Positions 20,559-31,788 of a stretch of 64,000 nucleotides of DNA are shown one piece after another. The notes below the pieces were generated by a model that saw only the letters and a program-made list of their open reading frames with translations, made no database searches and was not told the origin of the DNA. This stretch comes from Thioalkalivibrio sp. AKL19 (GTDB lineage: Bacteria; Pseudomonadota; Gammaproteobacteria; Ectothiorhodospirales; Ectothiorhodospiraceae), in assembly GCF_000420165.1 (NCBI RefSeq), contig NZ_ATUK01000012.1, positions 124,001 to 188,000 on the forward strand, read 5' to 3'. The position numbers were made by a program, and so were the translations under genes. Each line of letters begins with the position of its first letter. Position 1 is the stretch's first letter.

Positions 20559-21251
20559 TCAGGCCGGCGCCCCGGCGGCGCCCTCGGCCGGCTTGCCCGC
20601 GCCCTGGCGGTTCAGCAGGGCCACGAACTCGTCGCTGAAGTTCTCCAGCCGGACCGCCACACGATCGACGTCCCCCGCAAAGCGGTTGTAGGCGATCACC
20701 GCCGGGATGGCCGCGAACAACCCGAGCGCGGTGGCGATCAGTGCCTCGGCGATCCCCGGTGCAACCATCGCCAGCGTGGCCTGCTGCACCCCGGACAGCC
20801 CGAGAAAGGCGTGCATGATGCCCCACACCGTCCCGAACAGACCGATGTACGGGCTGGTCGAGCCGACCGTCGCCAAGAACTGCAGGTAGCGTTCCATCTC
20901 GTCGGTCTCGCGCGCGATGGCCACCCGCATCGCGCGGTGGGCGGGCTCGCCCGGCGTCATGCCGTGCTGCCGGGCGCGCAGGAACTCCTTGAAGCCGGAG
21001 GAGAACACATGCTCCATGCCGGACATCTCGGCCTTGCGGCGCACCCCCTCGTACAGGTGCGACAGGTCCGCACCCGACCAGAAACGCTCCTCGAACTCGT
21101 CACTGGCGCGCTGCGCCGCGTTCAGCGAGCGGGCCTTGATGATAATGACCAGCCAGGAGAGTACCGAGGCGATCACCAGGATCACCATGACCAACTGCAC
21201 GATCAGACTGGCGTCCATGATCAGCTGGTACATCGAAAAGTCGACTGTCAC
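20559..21251 (-). CDS. tolQ: Tol-Pal system protein TolQ
   Basis: ExbB/TolQ-family proton channel subunit in the inner membrane. 230 aa from a GTG at 21249-21251, with GGGAGA upstream; an ATG six codons later is the alternative. Three membrane helices: ~15-37 (IVQLVMVILVIASVLSWLVI), ~135-155 ('LQFLATVGSTSPYIGLFGTV', the conserved GxxxPxxGLFGTV motif) and ~170-190 ('EALIATALGLFAAIPAVIAY'). First of the tolQRAB-pal-cpoB set. Confidence 0.95.
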   Translation of the reverse strand: MTVDFSMYQLIMDASLIVQLVMVILVIASVLSWLVIIIKARSLNAAQRASDEFEERFWSGADLSHLYEGVRRKAEMSGMEHVFSSGFKEFLRARQHGMTPGEPAHRAMRVAIARETDEMERYLQFLATVGSTSPYIGLFGTVWGIMHAFLGLSGVQQATLAMVAPGIAEALIATALGLFAAIPAVIAYNRFAGDVDRVAVRLENFSDEFVALLNRQGAGKPAEGAAGAPA

Positions 21252-21265
21252 TTGTCCATCTCCCG

Positions 21266-21685
21266 TTATGCCCTTGTTCCGTCCGCCGCACGCATCGCGC
21301 GCGCCACTTCATCGGGGATCGCCACCGGCGCCTGCCGGGCCACGTCGACGCAGGCAATGGCGACCTCGCCGGTTGCCAGCGCCGTCGCCTCGCGCTGCAC
21401 CACCTGCTCGAACTCTATGCTGGCGCGGCGCATGCGCTGCACCTGACAGGTGACCGTCAGGGCCTCGTTGAAGTGCGCGGGGCGCTGCATCTCCACAGCC
21501 AGACGCCGGACGGCGAACACAATTCCATATTCGGCCCGCAGCCGGTCCTGCTCAAAGCCCAGGGCACGCAGCCATTCGGTCCGCGCGCGCTCCATGAACT
21601 TCAGGTAATTGGCGTGGTAGACCACGCCACCGGCGTCAGTATCCTCGTAGTACACCCGCACCGGCCATTCGAACGTCGCGGTCAT
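21266..21685 (-). CDS. ybgC: Acyl-CoA thioesterase YbgC, Tol-Pal associated
   Basis: Hot-dog-fold thioesterase usually encoded first in the tol-pal operon. 139 aa. The catalytic motif '[20 protein letters not shown]' holds the Asp of the 4-hydroxybenzoyl-CoA thioesterase class, and '[13 protein letters not shown]' follows. E. coli YbgC acts on short and long acyl-CoAs and is tied to phospholipid metabolism (established). The ATG overlaps the ruvB stop by 4 bp; 14 bp separate its stop from tolQ. Confidence 0.93.
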   Translation of the reverse strand: MTATFEWPVRVYYEDTDAGGVVYHANYLKFMERARTEWLRALGFEQDRLRAEYGIVFAVRRLAVEMQRPAHFNEALTVTCQVQRMRRASIEFEQVVQREATALATGEVAIACVDVARQAPVAIPDEVARAMRAADGTRA

Positions 21686-22725
21686 GGCTGGCGCGAACCC
21701 TCCGCCGCGGGCACCAGAAGATCGCCCTCGTCCATCCGGGTCAGCCCGAACATCGCCAGCGTGCGCCGGGTCGCCTGGCGCCCGCGCGGGGTGCGCTGCA
21801 GGTAGCCCTGCTGGATCAGGAAGGGCTCGACCACATCCTCCAGCGTGCCGCGGTCCTCGTTCATCGCCGTGGCCAGGCTCTCGACCCCGACCGGGCCGCC
21901 GTCGAACTTCTCCACCAGCACCTCCAGCAGGCGACGGTCCTGGGCATCCAGGCCCGAGGCGTCGATCGCCAGCAGGTCCAGCGCCTGCGCGGCCACCTCG
22001 TGTGTCACCACGCCGTCGGCCCGCACCTGGGCGAAATCCCGCACCCGCCGCAGCAGGCGATTGGCCAGGCGCGGCGTGCCACGGCCCCGCCGCGCGATCT
22101 CCGCCGCGCCCTCGGCCTCGATCCCCACGCCCAGCAGCCCGGCCGCGCGATCCACAATATGCGCGAGATCGGTGACAGTGTAATGATCGAGGCGCTGCAC
22201 GATACCGAACCGGTCACGTAACGGGGCCGAGAGCAGCCCCGCGCGGGTGGTCGCGCCCACCAGCGTAAACGGCGGTAGATCCACCTTGATCGACCGCGCC
22301 GCCGGGCCCTCGCCGATCACGATGTCCAGCTGGCCATCTTCCAGCGCCGGGTACAGGATCTCCTCCACCACGGTTGGCAGGCGATGGATCTCGTCGACGA
22401 ACAGCACATCGCGCGGCTCCAGCGCCGTCAGGATGGCGGCGAGATCGCCGGCACGCTCCAGCACCGGACCGGAGGTCTGGCGCAGGCCCACGCCCAGCTC
22501 GTTGGCCACGATGTGCGCGAGGGTGGTCTTGCCCAGCCCCGGCGGGCCGGCGACCAGGGTGTGATCCAGGGCCTCGTCGCGCCGGCGGGCGGCCTCGATG
22601 AACAGCCCCAACTGCTCGACCACGCGGGGCTGGCCGGTGTAGTCCGCGAGCCGCTTCGGGCGCAGGCTGACTTCCGCCCGCTCTTCCTCGGACCGACTCT
22701 GCATATCCACCAGACGTGATTCCAT
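21682..22725 (-). CDS. ruvB: Holliday junction DNA helicase RuvB
   Basis: AAA+ motor of the RuvAB branch-migration complex. 347 aa. N-terminal '[20 protein letters not shown]', Walker A '[17 protein letters not shown]', Walker B '[10 protein letters not shown]', sensor '[20 protein letters not shown]' with the arginine finger region, and C-terminal winged-helix '[20 protein letters not shown]'. ruvA and ruvC are not in the window, since the strand upstream holds prmB. The ruvB-ybgC-tolQ order is common in gammaproteobacteria. Confidence 0.96.
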   Translation of the reverse strand: MESRLVDMQSRSEEERAEVSLRPKRLADYTGQPRVVEQLGLFIEAARRRDEALDHTLVAGPPGLGKTTLAHIVANELGVGLRQTSGPVLERAGDLAAILTALEPRDVLFVDEIHRLPTVVEEILYPALEDGQLDIVIGEGPAARSIKVDLPPFTLVGATTRAGLLSAPLRDRFGIVQRLDHYTVTDLAHIVDRAAGLLGVGIEAEGAAEIARRGRGTPRLANRLLRRVRDFAQVRADGVVTHEVAAQALDLLAIDASGLDAQDRRLLEVLVEKFDGGPVGVESLATAMNEDRGTLEDVVEPFLIQQGYLQRTPRGRQATRRTLAMFGLTRMDEGDLLVPAAEGSRQP

Positions 22726-22800
22726 AGCCTCGCAGTATGCATCGCCACCGGTGCCGTTTACAGGGCCATGCGGCAGGTTTTCGAACGTCGCCTCGAGGCC

Positions 22801-23694
22801 TCAGGCACCGGGCAGGTCGCGGGCGTGGACCAGGAACACCCCGTGCCCGCCGGCCTCGAACTCCAGCCAGATCAACGGCAGGTCCGGGAAGGCCGCCTCC
22901 ACCGCGGCCTGACTGTTGCCGACCTCGACAATCAGCACGCCGTCCTCGGTCAGGTGCCCGCGGGCGCCGACCAGGATGCGCCGCACGACATCCAGGCCGT
23001 CGCCGCCGGCGGCCAGCCCCAGCGCCGGCTCGTGGCGGTACTCGTCCGGCAGCGCCGCCATGTCCCCGGCATCGACGTACGGGGGGTTGGACACGATTAG
23101 CTCGTAACGATCCCCCGGCTCCAGCCCGTCGAACACGTCGGACTGCAGCGTGCGCACCTGGTCGCCCACCTGGTGGCGCTCGATGTTGATCCGTGCCACG
23201 GCCAGCGCATCCGTGGAAACATCCGCCAGGTCCACCTGCGCCTGCGGCAGGGCCAGCGCCATCGCGATCCCGATGCACCCGCCCCCCGTGCACAGGTCCA
23301 GCGCGCGGGTCACGGCATCGGGGTCGACCCAGGGCTCGAAGCCCGCGGCAATCAGTTCCGCCAGCGGCGAGCGTGGCACCAGCACCCGTTCGTCGACATA
23401 GAACGGCAAGCCGGCGAACCAGGCCTCGCGGGTCAGGTAGGCGGCGGGCTTGCGGGTCGCGACACGCTCGCGCAGCACCGCCACCACGCGCGTGCGCTCG
23501 GCCTCGCTCAGACGCGAATCCCACCACGACTCGGGCATGTCCAGCGGCAGATGCAGGGTATGCAGCACCAGCCAGGCGGCCTCGTCGAAGGCATTGTCGG
23601 TGCCATGCCCGAAGCTCAGGCCGGCCCCGCGAAACTGGCTGGCGCCGAAGCGAATGAAGTCGCGCAGGGTGCGCAATCCGGTGGTCGAATCCAT
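22801..23694 (-). CDS. prmB: 50S ribosomal protein L3 N(5)-glutamine methyltransferase
   Basis: SAM-dependent methyltransferase that modifies a glutamine of ribosomal protein L3 (HemK family). 297 aa. The N-terminal domain begins '[20 protein letters not shown]', typical of PrmB rather than PrmC. SAM motif '[20 protein letters not shown]', active-site NPPY in '[20 protein letters not shown]'. It lies 75 bp upstream of ruvB on the same strand and is divergent from psd. Confidence 0.93.
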   Translation of the reverse strand: MDSTTGLRTLRDFIRFGASQFRGAGLSFGHGTDNAFDEAAWLVLHTLHLPLDMPESWWDSRLSEAERTRVVAVLRERVATRKPAAYLTREAWFAGLPFYVDERVLVPRSPLAELIAAGFEPWVDPDAVTRALDLCTGGGCIGIAMALALPQAQVDLADVSTDALAVARINIERHQVGDQVRTLQSDVFDGLEPGDRYELIVSNPPYVDAGDMAALPDEYRHEPALGLAAGGDGLDVVRRILVGARGHLTEDGVLIVEVGNSQAAVEAAFPDLPLIWLEFEAGGHGVFLVHARDLPGA

Positions 23695-23772
23695 GCCCGG
23701 TCTTTCCGTTGCGTGCGAGGGCGGTCATCATACCGCCTCGGCCTGTACGCCACCCACCCCACCGGACACCAC

Positions 23773-24627
23773 ATGAGCAAGATCGACCCCTGGCTGGCGC
23801 GCCTGTCGCACCTGCTGCCCCAACACGCCCTTTCGCGCGTCGTGCACCGGCTGGCGCGCATCCAGTCGCCGCGGCTGCAACCGCTGCTACGCGCCTTCGT
23901 GCGCCGCTTCGGCCTGAACATGAACGAGGCCGCCGAGCCGGACCTGGCCGCCTACCCCAGCTTCAACGCCCTGTTCACCCGCGCCCTGCGCGACGACGCA
24001 CGGCCGCTGGAGGGGGACGCGAATACCCTGGTCAGTCCGGCCGATTCCCGTGTCAGCGCCGCCGGGCGCATCGAGGCCGGACAGATCTTCCAGGCCAAGG
24101 GGCATCACTACACGGTCCGGGAACTGCTGGGCGGGGAAGACGAGCTCGCGGAGGCCTTCCGTCACGGGCACTTCGTGACCCTGTACCTGTCACCGCGCCA
24201 CTACCACCGACTGCACATGCCGCTGGCGGGCACCCTGACCCACATGATCCACGTGCCGGGGCGGCTGTTCTCGGTGTCGCCGCGCATCGTGCGTCACGTG
24301 CCGCGGCTGTACGCCCGAAACGAACGGGTTATCGCCTTTTTCGACACCCCGGTGGGGCCGATGGCCATGGCGCTGATCGGTGCCCAGAACGTCGGCTCCA
24401 TCGAGACCGTATGGGCCGGCGAGGTTACCCCGCCGCAGGGTCGCGAGATCAGCGTGAGCGAGTATCCCGACCGCGACATTACCCTGGAGCGAGGGGTGGA
24501 GATGGGACGCTTCAACCTGGGCTCGTCGGTCGTGCTGCTGCTGCCCGACCACCCGCTGAAGCTCGCCGACCACCTGACGCCCGAGACCGAAGTCCAGGTC
24601 CGCTCCGCACTCGGTCAGTTCTACTGA
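23773..24627 (+). CDS. psd: Phosphatidylserine decarboxylase proenzyme
   Basis: Makes phosphatidylethanolamine from phosphatidylserine at the inner membrane. 284 aa, somewhat shorter than E. coli Psd (322 aa). The self-processing site is 'FNLGSSVVLLLP', Gly250-Ser251; Ser251 would become the pyruvoyl group. This is the LGST-type motif with a final Ser. Other family motifs: 'FFTR'-like 'FNALFTRALRDDARPL', 'SPADSRVSAAG' and 'LYLSPRHYHRLHMPLAG' with the catalytic His. A second, unusual Psd paralogue lies at 37359-38033. Confidence 0.95.
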   Translation: MSKIDPWLARLSHLLPQHALSRVVHRLARIQSPRLQPLLRAFVRRFGLNMNEAAEPDLAAYPSFNALFTRALRDDARPLEGDANTLVSPADSRVSAAGRIEAGQIFQAKGHHYTVRELLGGEDELAEAFRHGHFVTLYLSPRHYHRLHMPLAGTLTHMIHVPGRLFSVSPRIVRHVPRLYARNERVIAFFDTPVGPMAMALIGAQNVGSIETVWAGEVTPPQGREISVSEYPDRDITLERGVEMGRFNLGSSVVLLLPDHPLKLADHLTPETEVQVRSALGQFY

Positions 24628-24629
24628 CT

Positions 24630-24816
24630 TGATTCACCACGAAGCCCACAAAGGGATGCAAGGGCGTTTCACAGGAAGATAGGAAGTTCGGAAGGTTTTC
24701 GGGCTGGACGCCCGGGTTACCCGGGGGTGATCGGTTCACACCATCTTCCGGGTTATTCCCGCCGCCGTGTAACTGCAACTTCCCGTCTTCCCATCTTCCT
24801 GTAAAAGCCCTTGAAC
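24630..24816. repeat. Dispersed inverted-repeat element, copy 2
   Basis: Fills the convergent psd/DUF3581 gap. Inner arms 24660-24694 (AAGGGCGTTTCACAGGAAGA...) and 24779-24812 (CTTCCCGTCTTCCCATCTTC...) are imperfect reverse complements. The left flank GATTCACCACGAAGCCCAC matches the other copies. Between the arms is a GGCTGGACGCCCGGGTTACC-type GC segment. No gene was seen inside; it could serve as a terminator for both genes. Confidence 0.65.
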
Positions 24817-24840
24817 TGGCTTTCGGGACGGGCGGGGAAT

Positions 24841-25596
24841 TCAGGCGTGGGCGCGGGTCCCGGCGGGCTGGTTGTAGTAGGCGGCCTTCCAGCTTTCGTA
24901 GTCGGCGACGAGGCGCTCGACGTCCGCGGCATCGAACGCGCGCAGCCCGCTCAGCACCAGGTGCTTGCTGCCGTCGGCAACCACCGACTGATCGATCACC
25001 AGCTCGTAGTCCAGGCGGATCTCGCCACGCTTGCCGTTGACCGTCATCACCGCATCCTTCAGGCGCGGCTCCGGCACCCCGGCGCTGGCCGCCAGCGGCT
25101 CGGGCAGGCGAAAGCCCATGCGCTCGTACATCACCAGTGGGCGCTTCGGATTGACCATCACGCCGTGTTCCTCCATCAGCGGCACCAGCACGTGCGGGAA
25201 ATTCTGCCCGGAAAAGCCGACATAGCTGCGGATCAGCGACTCGATCGCATTGGGCTCGTCGATCACCGGCCCGGAGCGTTCCACCTCGATCACGCTCTTG
25301 CCGCCTTCGTCGGTGATGGCGAAGGCCTCGCCCGGGTTGTCCGGGAACACCAGCGGCACGTTGCCGCCCACCATGCCGGTAAAGCGGAAGTGCATGTTGG
25401 CGCTGGCGCCGTAGGTGTCCAGCACCAGGGCGAACAGGAGATCGCCCGGGACACAGAAGCGCCGGTTGTCGGCGTCGTGGATGGGATTAAAATCGCCGGC
25501 GAGCGTCTTGGCAAAGTCGCTCCCCTGCTCCGGGGTCACGACCAGCTGACCGTCGCGAAGGCGGTAGAAATCCTCAAGGAAGCTTTTGTCGGTCAC
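24841..25596 (-). CDS. DUF3581 family protein (hot-dog-like)
   Basis: Gammaproteobacterial protein of unknown role, 251 aa from a GTG at 25594-25596 with GGGGAG 6 bp upstream. The N-terminal half holds 'KTLAGDFNPIHDADNRRFCV' and 'PGDLLFALVLDTYG'. The DFNPIH core resembles the hydratase motif (D-x4-H) of MaoC-like hot-dog enzymes, so a dehydratase or acyl-binding role is possible (inference). C-terminal half: 'GKRGEIRLDYELVIDQSVVA' and 'DVERLVADYESWKAAYYNQ'. It lies 43 bp after the recQ stop region on the same strand. Family call by remembered similarity. Confidence 0.8.
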   Translation of the reverse strand: MTDKSFLEDFYRLRDGQLVVTPEQGSDFAKTLAGDFNPIHDADNRRFCVPGDLLFALVLDTYGASANMHFRFTGMVGGNVPLVFPDNPGEAFAITDEGGKSVIEVERSGPVIDEPNAIESLIRSYVGFSGQNFPHVLVPLMEEHGVMVNPKRPLVMYERMGFRLPEPLAASAGVPEPRLKDAVMTVNGKRGEIRLDYELVIDQSVVADGSKHLVLSGLRAFDAADVERLVADYESWKAAYYNQPAGTRAHA

Positions 25597-25639
25597 GCGG
25601 TCTCCCCGAAATTGTCCTGCTGCATGGTTTTTCGCACCA

Positions 25640-27529
<1,890 letters not shown>

Positions 27530-27697
27530 TGGACGTACTCCAGACAGGAAGACAAGCGACGAAGACTGCCGAATGCCCGCCACCGCTGCAAGCCGCCGGC
27601 ACAACAATCGCCCCGCACACTCCGCCGCCCCACGCATTCCCCCGCGGATAACCGCCGCGTTAAACTCCATCCTGGATCCCGCTTCCCAGGACGACCG

Positions 27698-28159
27698 ATG
27701 CCGACATCCGCCCGCCTCCTGCCCATTGCCTGCCTGGCCCTGTTCGCACTGACCGCCTGCTCCGAAGCCCCGGCCCCGGACACCGGGGACCCGGCCGATC
27801 AGGCCACCAGCGACGAATCGAACGCGGCATCCGGTTCCACGGCCCAGCTCGACTACAGCCTGCCGCCGGAGGACTTCGCCGCTGCCCCCGAAGCCGGGCG
27901 CTCGCTGTTCCGGTCCAACTGCATGGAGTGCCACGGCGAGGATGCCCGCGGCACCGACCAGGGGCCGCCGCTGATCCACCGCATCTACGAGCCCTCGCAC
28001 CACCCGGACATCACCTTCCATCGCGCGGTGGCCCTGGGCGTGCACCAGCATCACTGGGAGTTCGGCGACATGCCGCCGGTGGCGGGCGTCACCGGCGAGG
28101 AGACCGCCCACATCATCGCCTGGATCCGCCAGGAACAGCGCGCCGTCGGCATCGACTGA
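27698..28159 (+). CDS. Monohaem c-type cytochrome lipoprotein
   Basis: Probable periplasmic electron carrier tethered to a membrane. 153 aa. Signal peptide with lipobox 'FALTAC' (Cys ~21), then an acidic, Ser/Ala-rich linker (~22-50). One CXXCH haem site, C75-M-E-C78-H79, in '[20 protein letters not shown]'. The likely sixth ligand Met is in '[15 protein letters not shown]'. The extra His-rich stretch '[20 protein letters not shown]' is unusual. Five bp before the GGDEF gene and likely co-transcribed; divergent from recQ. The partner oxidase or dehydrogenase is unknown. Confidence 0.88.
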   Translation: MPTSARLLPIACLALFALTACSEAPAPDTGDPADQATSDESNAASGSTAQLDYSLPPEDFAAAPEAGRSLFRSNCMECHGEDARGTDQGPPLIHRIYEPSHHPDITFHRAVALGVHQHHWEFGDMPPVAGVTGEETAHIIAWIRQEQRAVGID

Positions 28160-28164
28160 ACTCG

Positions 28165-29163
28165 ATGCCCTCCAACCGCGAGGCCGCAATCCGCCAGGTC
28201 GTTGGCGCGTACCTCGACGCCTGGCTGCGTGAGCGCGACCTCGCACGCGTACTCCGGTGGCACGCACCACAGGTCAGTGGCTTCGGAACGGGGGGCGACG
28301 AAGCGGCCTTCACGCCCGAGGACGTGGAGCGCGTCGTCGGACGCGACATCGAACAGGTCCCGGAACCCTTCGACTACGAGGTACACCGCGAAGACGTCCG
28401 CCTCGTCACGGATGAGGTCGCCCTGGTGATGCTGGTATTCGACATGCTGCTCGACACCCGCGGACAACGGGTGCGACTGAACGGGCTTCGAGCCAGCCTC
28501 TTGCTGCACCGAACCGACGACGGCTGGCGCCTGGAACACCTGCACGGTTCCTTCCCCGCGAGCGTCCACGATGCCGACGAACCGTACCCGGTCAAGGAGC
28601 TGGAGGAACGCGCGCATGTGCTCGAACGCCTGGTCCGGGAGCGAACACACTCCCTGGAGGCGGCCCAGAGACGCCTGGAACGTCTCGCCACCACCGACCC
28701 GCTGACGGGCCTGCACAACCGCATGAAGGCGAGCGAGGTACTGGCCGACGAAATCCGGCGGGCCGAACGTCACGGGGGCCTGCTTGGCGCGATCATGATG
28801 GATCTGGACCACTTCAAGCCGATCAACGACACCCTGGGGCATGGTCGCGGCGATGCCGTGCTCACCGAGGTCGGTCGCCTGATCGCCGCGCGCATCCGCG
28901 AAACCGACCGGGCCGCCCGCTGGGGTGGCGAGGAATTCCTCATCCTGTGCCCGCAGGGCGATGTCGTGGCCACGAGCCAACTGGCCGAGGATCTGCGCCG
29001 CACCCTTGAGGCCACCGACTTCGAGACCGGGCACGCGCTGACCGCCAGCTTCGGCGTGGCCCAGCTGAACCCGGGCGAGAGCGCGGAGGCCCTGGTCGAT
29101 CGCGCCGACCGCGCCCTGTACGCTGCCAAGAATGCCGGGCGCAACCAGGTACAGGGCTCGTGA
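28165..29163 (+). CDS. Diguanylate cyclase with N-terminal SnoaL/NTF2-like domain
   Basis: Probably makes cyclic di-GMP in the cytoplasm. 332 aa, no membrane segment. Residues ~1-130 resemble the SnoaL-like/NTF2 fold often seen as a sensor ('[20 protein letters not shown]', '[20 protein letters not shown]'). A short coiled coil (~145-175, '[20 protein letters not shown]') joins it to a GGDEF domain. The catalytic motif is GGEEF at 254-258, and an RxxD inhibitory site (RETD) lies five residues upstream, so an active, product-inhibited enzyme is expected. The start is the ATG 5 bp after the cytochrome gene; no strong ribosome site was seen. Confidence 0.85.
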   Translation: MPSNREAAIRQVVGAYLDAWLRERDLARVLRWHAPQVSGFGTGGDEAAFTPEDVERVVGRDIEQVPEPFDYEVHREDVRLVTDEVALVMLVFDMLLDTRGQRVRLNGLRASLLLHRTDDGWRLEHLHGSFPASVHDADEPYPVKELEERAHVLERLVRERTHSLEAAQRRLERLATTDPLTGLHNRMKASEVLADEIRRAERHGGLLGAIMMDLDHFKPINDTLGHGRGDAVLTEVGRLIAARIRETDRAARWGGEEFLILCPQGDVVATSQLAEDLRRTLEATDFETGHALTASFGVAQLNPGESAEALVDRADRALYAAKNAGRNQVQGS

Positions 29164-29335
29164 ACTCAATCCGGCGCCTGCGGGTCGACCTGGAACAGAG
29201 CCGGGGCGACGGTTACCGCATCCACCGCTGGCCTTCCGCGAACGCCGGGGTGGAGCCGCTACCGAACGCGCGCCCATGTGCGAATTCCGCCGCGCCTCTC
29301 TAAAGTAAGCGACCTACCCAGCCCCGGACTCCCCC

Positions 29336-31162
29336 ATGCGCGGTCATTCCAGCGTGCACGATGCGCCCGACGAGGCGATCAACTGGCGCATCGTTCGCTC
29401 CCTGTTCCCTTATCTCGCGGAATTCCGCGGGCGGCTGTTCCTCGCCCTCGGTCTGATGGGCCTGGCCAAGCTCGCGACCGTGCTGGTCCCGCTGGCACTG
29501 AAGTACATCGTCGACCACTTCGAGGATTCCGGCACCGACGCGCTGGTGACAGTACCGGTGGCACTGGTGGTGGCCTACGGCCTGTTGCGCTTTGGCGGCA
29601 CCCTGTTCGGGGAACTGCGCGACGCGGTCTTCGTGCGGGTGGCCGAACGCGCAATGCGGCGGGCGGCCCTGCGCGTGTTCGAACATCTGCATCGGCTGGA
29701 GCTGAGCTTTCATCTGGCGCGCGAGACCGGCGGCCTGGCGCGGGACATCGAGCGCGGCACCAGCGGTATCAGCTTTCTGCTGCGCTTCATGGTGTTCAAC
29801 ATCCTGCCGACGATCATCGAGATCGCGATGGTCGCGGTCATCCTGCTGATCGCGGTGGGCCCGGTATTCACCCTGACGGTGCTCATCGCGGTGGCGGCCT
29901 ACATCGCCTGGTCGGTGTGGATTACCGAGTGGCGCACCCGCTTCGTGCGCGAGGCCAACCAGCGCGACAACGAGTCCAACACCCGCGCGATCGACAGCCT
30001 GCTGAACTACGAGACGGTCAAGTACTTCGGCAACGAGGGCTTCGAGGCCCGACGCTACGACGAAGGCCTGGCCACCTGGGAACAGGCGCGAACGAAAAAC
30101 GTGCTGTCGCTGGTGCTGTTGAACTCCGGTCAGGCCCTGATCATCGCCGCCGCGATCACGGTGATGATGTTGCTGGCCGCCAGCCGCGTGGCCTCGGGGC
30201 AGATGTCGCTGGGCGACCTGGTCATGGTCAACGCCTACATGATCCAGCTGTTCATGCCGCTGAACTTCCTCGGCTTCGTCTATCGCGAGATCCGCCAGTC
30301 GCTGGCCAACATCGAGCGCCTGTTCGGGCTGCTGGAAAAACCCGTGCAGGTCGAGGACCGGCCGGACGCACCGGATCTCGAGGTCACCGGCGGGCATGTG
30401 CGCTTCGAACAGGTCGCCTTCCACTACCAGCCGGAACGGCCGATCCTCGCGGACGTCTCGCTCGAGATCCCCGCCGGGCACAAGCTCGCGGTGGTCGGGC
30501 CCAGCGGGGCCGGCAAGTCCACGCTCGCGCGTTTGCTGTTCCGCTTCTTTGATGTGACCGACGGGCGCATCACCATCGACGGACAGGACATCCGCGAGGT
30601 GACCCAGCAGAGCCTGCGCCGCGCGATCGGCGTGGTCCCGCAGGACACTGTCCTGTTCAACTCCAGCATTCGCTACAACATCGCCTACGGCGACCCGGAA
30701 GCGTCCGAAGAGGCGATCTTGCGCGCGGTCCACCTGGCGCACCTGGACGACTTCATCGAGCGCCTGCCCGACGGTCTGGACACGGTGGTCGGCGAACGCG
30801 GGCTCAAGGTCTCCGGCGGCGAGAAGCAACGCATCGCCATCGCCCGCATGCTGTTGAAGGACCCGCCGATCCTGGTATTCGACGAGGCCACATCGTCACT
30901 GGACTCGGGCTCGGAGAAGGCCATCCTGCAGGCCCTGAACGAGGTCTCGGCGCGGCGCACCACGCTGGTGATCGCGCATCGCCTGTCGACCGTGAAGGAC
31001 GCCGAACAGATCGTGGTGCTGGACCAGGGCCGCATGGTCGAACGCGGCACCCATCGCGAACTCCTCGCCGCGGGCGGCGCCTACGCCCGCCTCTGGCAAC
31101 ACCAGCAGGAACACGAACCGACGATCACCGACCCGGACCCAACGCCGGGGCCCAAGTCTTGA
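29336..31162 (+). CDS. ABC exporter, Atm1/ABCB7 type (fused permease-ATPase)
   Basis: Homodimeric inner-membrane exporter, 608 aa. Six membrane helices in ~35-320, then the nucleotide-binding domain: Walker A 'VGPSGAGKSTLARLLFRFFD', signature 'LKVSGGEKQRIAIARMLL', Walker B 'ILVFDEATSSLD', H-loop 'LVIAHRLSTV'. The membrane domain has 'SLLNYETVKYFGNEGFEARR', the hallmark of the Atm1 branch, and 'FVYREIRQSLANIERLFGLL'. Bacterial Atm1 proteins export glutathione-linked compounds and help with heavy metals (established); the exact substrate here is unknown. Convergent with arfB. Confidence 0.92.
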   Translation: MRGHSSVHDAPDEAINWRIVRSLFPYLAEFRGRLFLALGLMGLAKLATVLVPLALKYIVDHFEDSGTDALVTVPVALVVAYGLLRFGGTLFGELRDAVFVRVAERAMRRAALRVFEHLHRLELSFHLARETGGLARDIERGTSGISFLLRFMVFNILPTIIEIAMVAVILLIAVGPVFTLTVLIAVAAYIAWSVWITEWRTRFVREANQRDNESNTRAIDSLLNYETVKYFGNEGFEARRYDEGLATWEQARTKNVLSLVLLNSGQALIIAAAITVMMLLAASRVASGQMSLGDLVMVNAYMIQLFMPLNFLGFVYREIRQSLANIERLFGLLEKPVQVEDRPDAPDLEVTGGHVRFEQVAFHYQPERPILADVSLEIPAGHKLAVVGPSGAGKSTLARLLFRFFDVTDGRITIDGQDIREVTQQSLRRAIGVVPQDTVLFNSSIRYNIAYGDPEASEEAILRAVHLAHLDDFIERLPDGLDTVVGERGLKVSGGEKQRIAIARMLLKDPPILVFDEATSSLDSGSEKAILQALNEVSARRTTLVIAHRLSTVKDAEQIVVLDQGRMVERGTHRELLAAGGAYARLWQHQQEHEPTITDPDPTPGPKS

Positions 31163-31350
31163 TTCACTCCGAAGCGCACGCAGCAGGACCAGGTCAACAG
31201 CAATTCACAGGAAGATGAGAAGGCTGGAAGAAAAAATAATTGGATAAAAGTGCGTGAAATCGCCCGCGATTCGCTCGAGCGCCAGCTGTTCTTCCAATCT
31301 TCCCGTCTTCCTGTACGCTTTTCGCTCTTGCCCTGGGCCCTTTGCTTGCG
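31161..31350. repeat. Dispersed inverted-repeat element, copy 3
   Basis: Begins inside the stop codon region of the ABC exporter and fills the convergent gap to arfB. Inner arms 31202-31229 (ATTCACAGGAAGATGAGAAG...) and 31291-31316 (CTTCCAATCTTCCCGTCTTC...). The left flank GATTCACTCCGAAGCGCACG matches copy 2. The space between the arms is AT-rich (AAAAAATAATTGGATAAAAG), unlike the rest of the window. No gene was seen inside. Confidence 0.65.
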
Positions 31351-31364
31351 CCTCGGGGTGCCAA

Positions 31365-31781
31365 TCAGTCGGGGTCGACGCGGCCGCGCAGGGCCTTCTT
31401 GCGGCCACGCTGGGTCTTGCCCTCCAGGCGACGCAGCTTCGAGGCGCGCGTCGGGCGCGTCGGCTTGCGCGCCTTGATCGGGCGGCCGGCCTCGCGCAAC
31501 AGCTCCGCCAGGCGCTCCAGTGCGTCCTCGCGGTTGGCCTCCTGCGTACGGTATTGCTGCGCCTTGATGACGATCACGCCGTCCTTGCTGATGCGCTGGT
31601 CGCGGCGGCGCAGCAGGCGCTCCTTGTAGACATCGGGCAGACCGGAGGCGCGGATATCGAAGCGCAGGTGAATGGCCGAGGCGACCTTGTTCACGTTCTG
31701 CCCGCCGGCCCCCTGGGCACGGATCGGGGTCAGCTCGATCTCCTGCTCGGGGACGCTGACGCTGTTGGAGATTTGCAGCAT
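31365..31781 (-). CDS. arfB: Peptidyl-tRNA hydrolase ArfB (ribosome rescue)
   Basis: Releases nascent chains from ribosomes stalled on mRNAs without a stop codon. 138 aa, the same size class as E. coli YaeJ/ArfB (140 aa). Catalytic GGQ at 26-28 in '[20 protein letters not shown]'. The highly basic C-terminal tail ('[20 protein letters not shown]', '[14 protein letters not shown]') inserts into the empty mRNA channel. Seven bp after the upstream lipoprotein gene. Confidence 0.95.
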   Translation of the reverse strand: MLQISNSVSVPEQEIELTPIRAQGAGGQNVNKVASAIHLRFDIRASGLPDVYKERLLRRRDQRISKDGVIVIKAQQYRTQEANREDALERLAELLREAGRPIKARKPTRPTRASKLRRLEGKTQRGRKKALRGRVDPD

Positions 31782-31788
31782 CGCGGGA

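Noticed and set aside
22214-23731. A 505-codon minus-strand frame across prmB and the prmB-ruvB gap
   Set aside because: Gly/Arg/Ala-rich out-of-frame translation of prmB and ruvB; both true frames have full conserved motifs.
29164-29335. Possible small gene between the GGDEF and ABC exporter genes
   Set aside because: No frame with a ribosome site and reasonable length; only out-of-frame extensions of neighbours.
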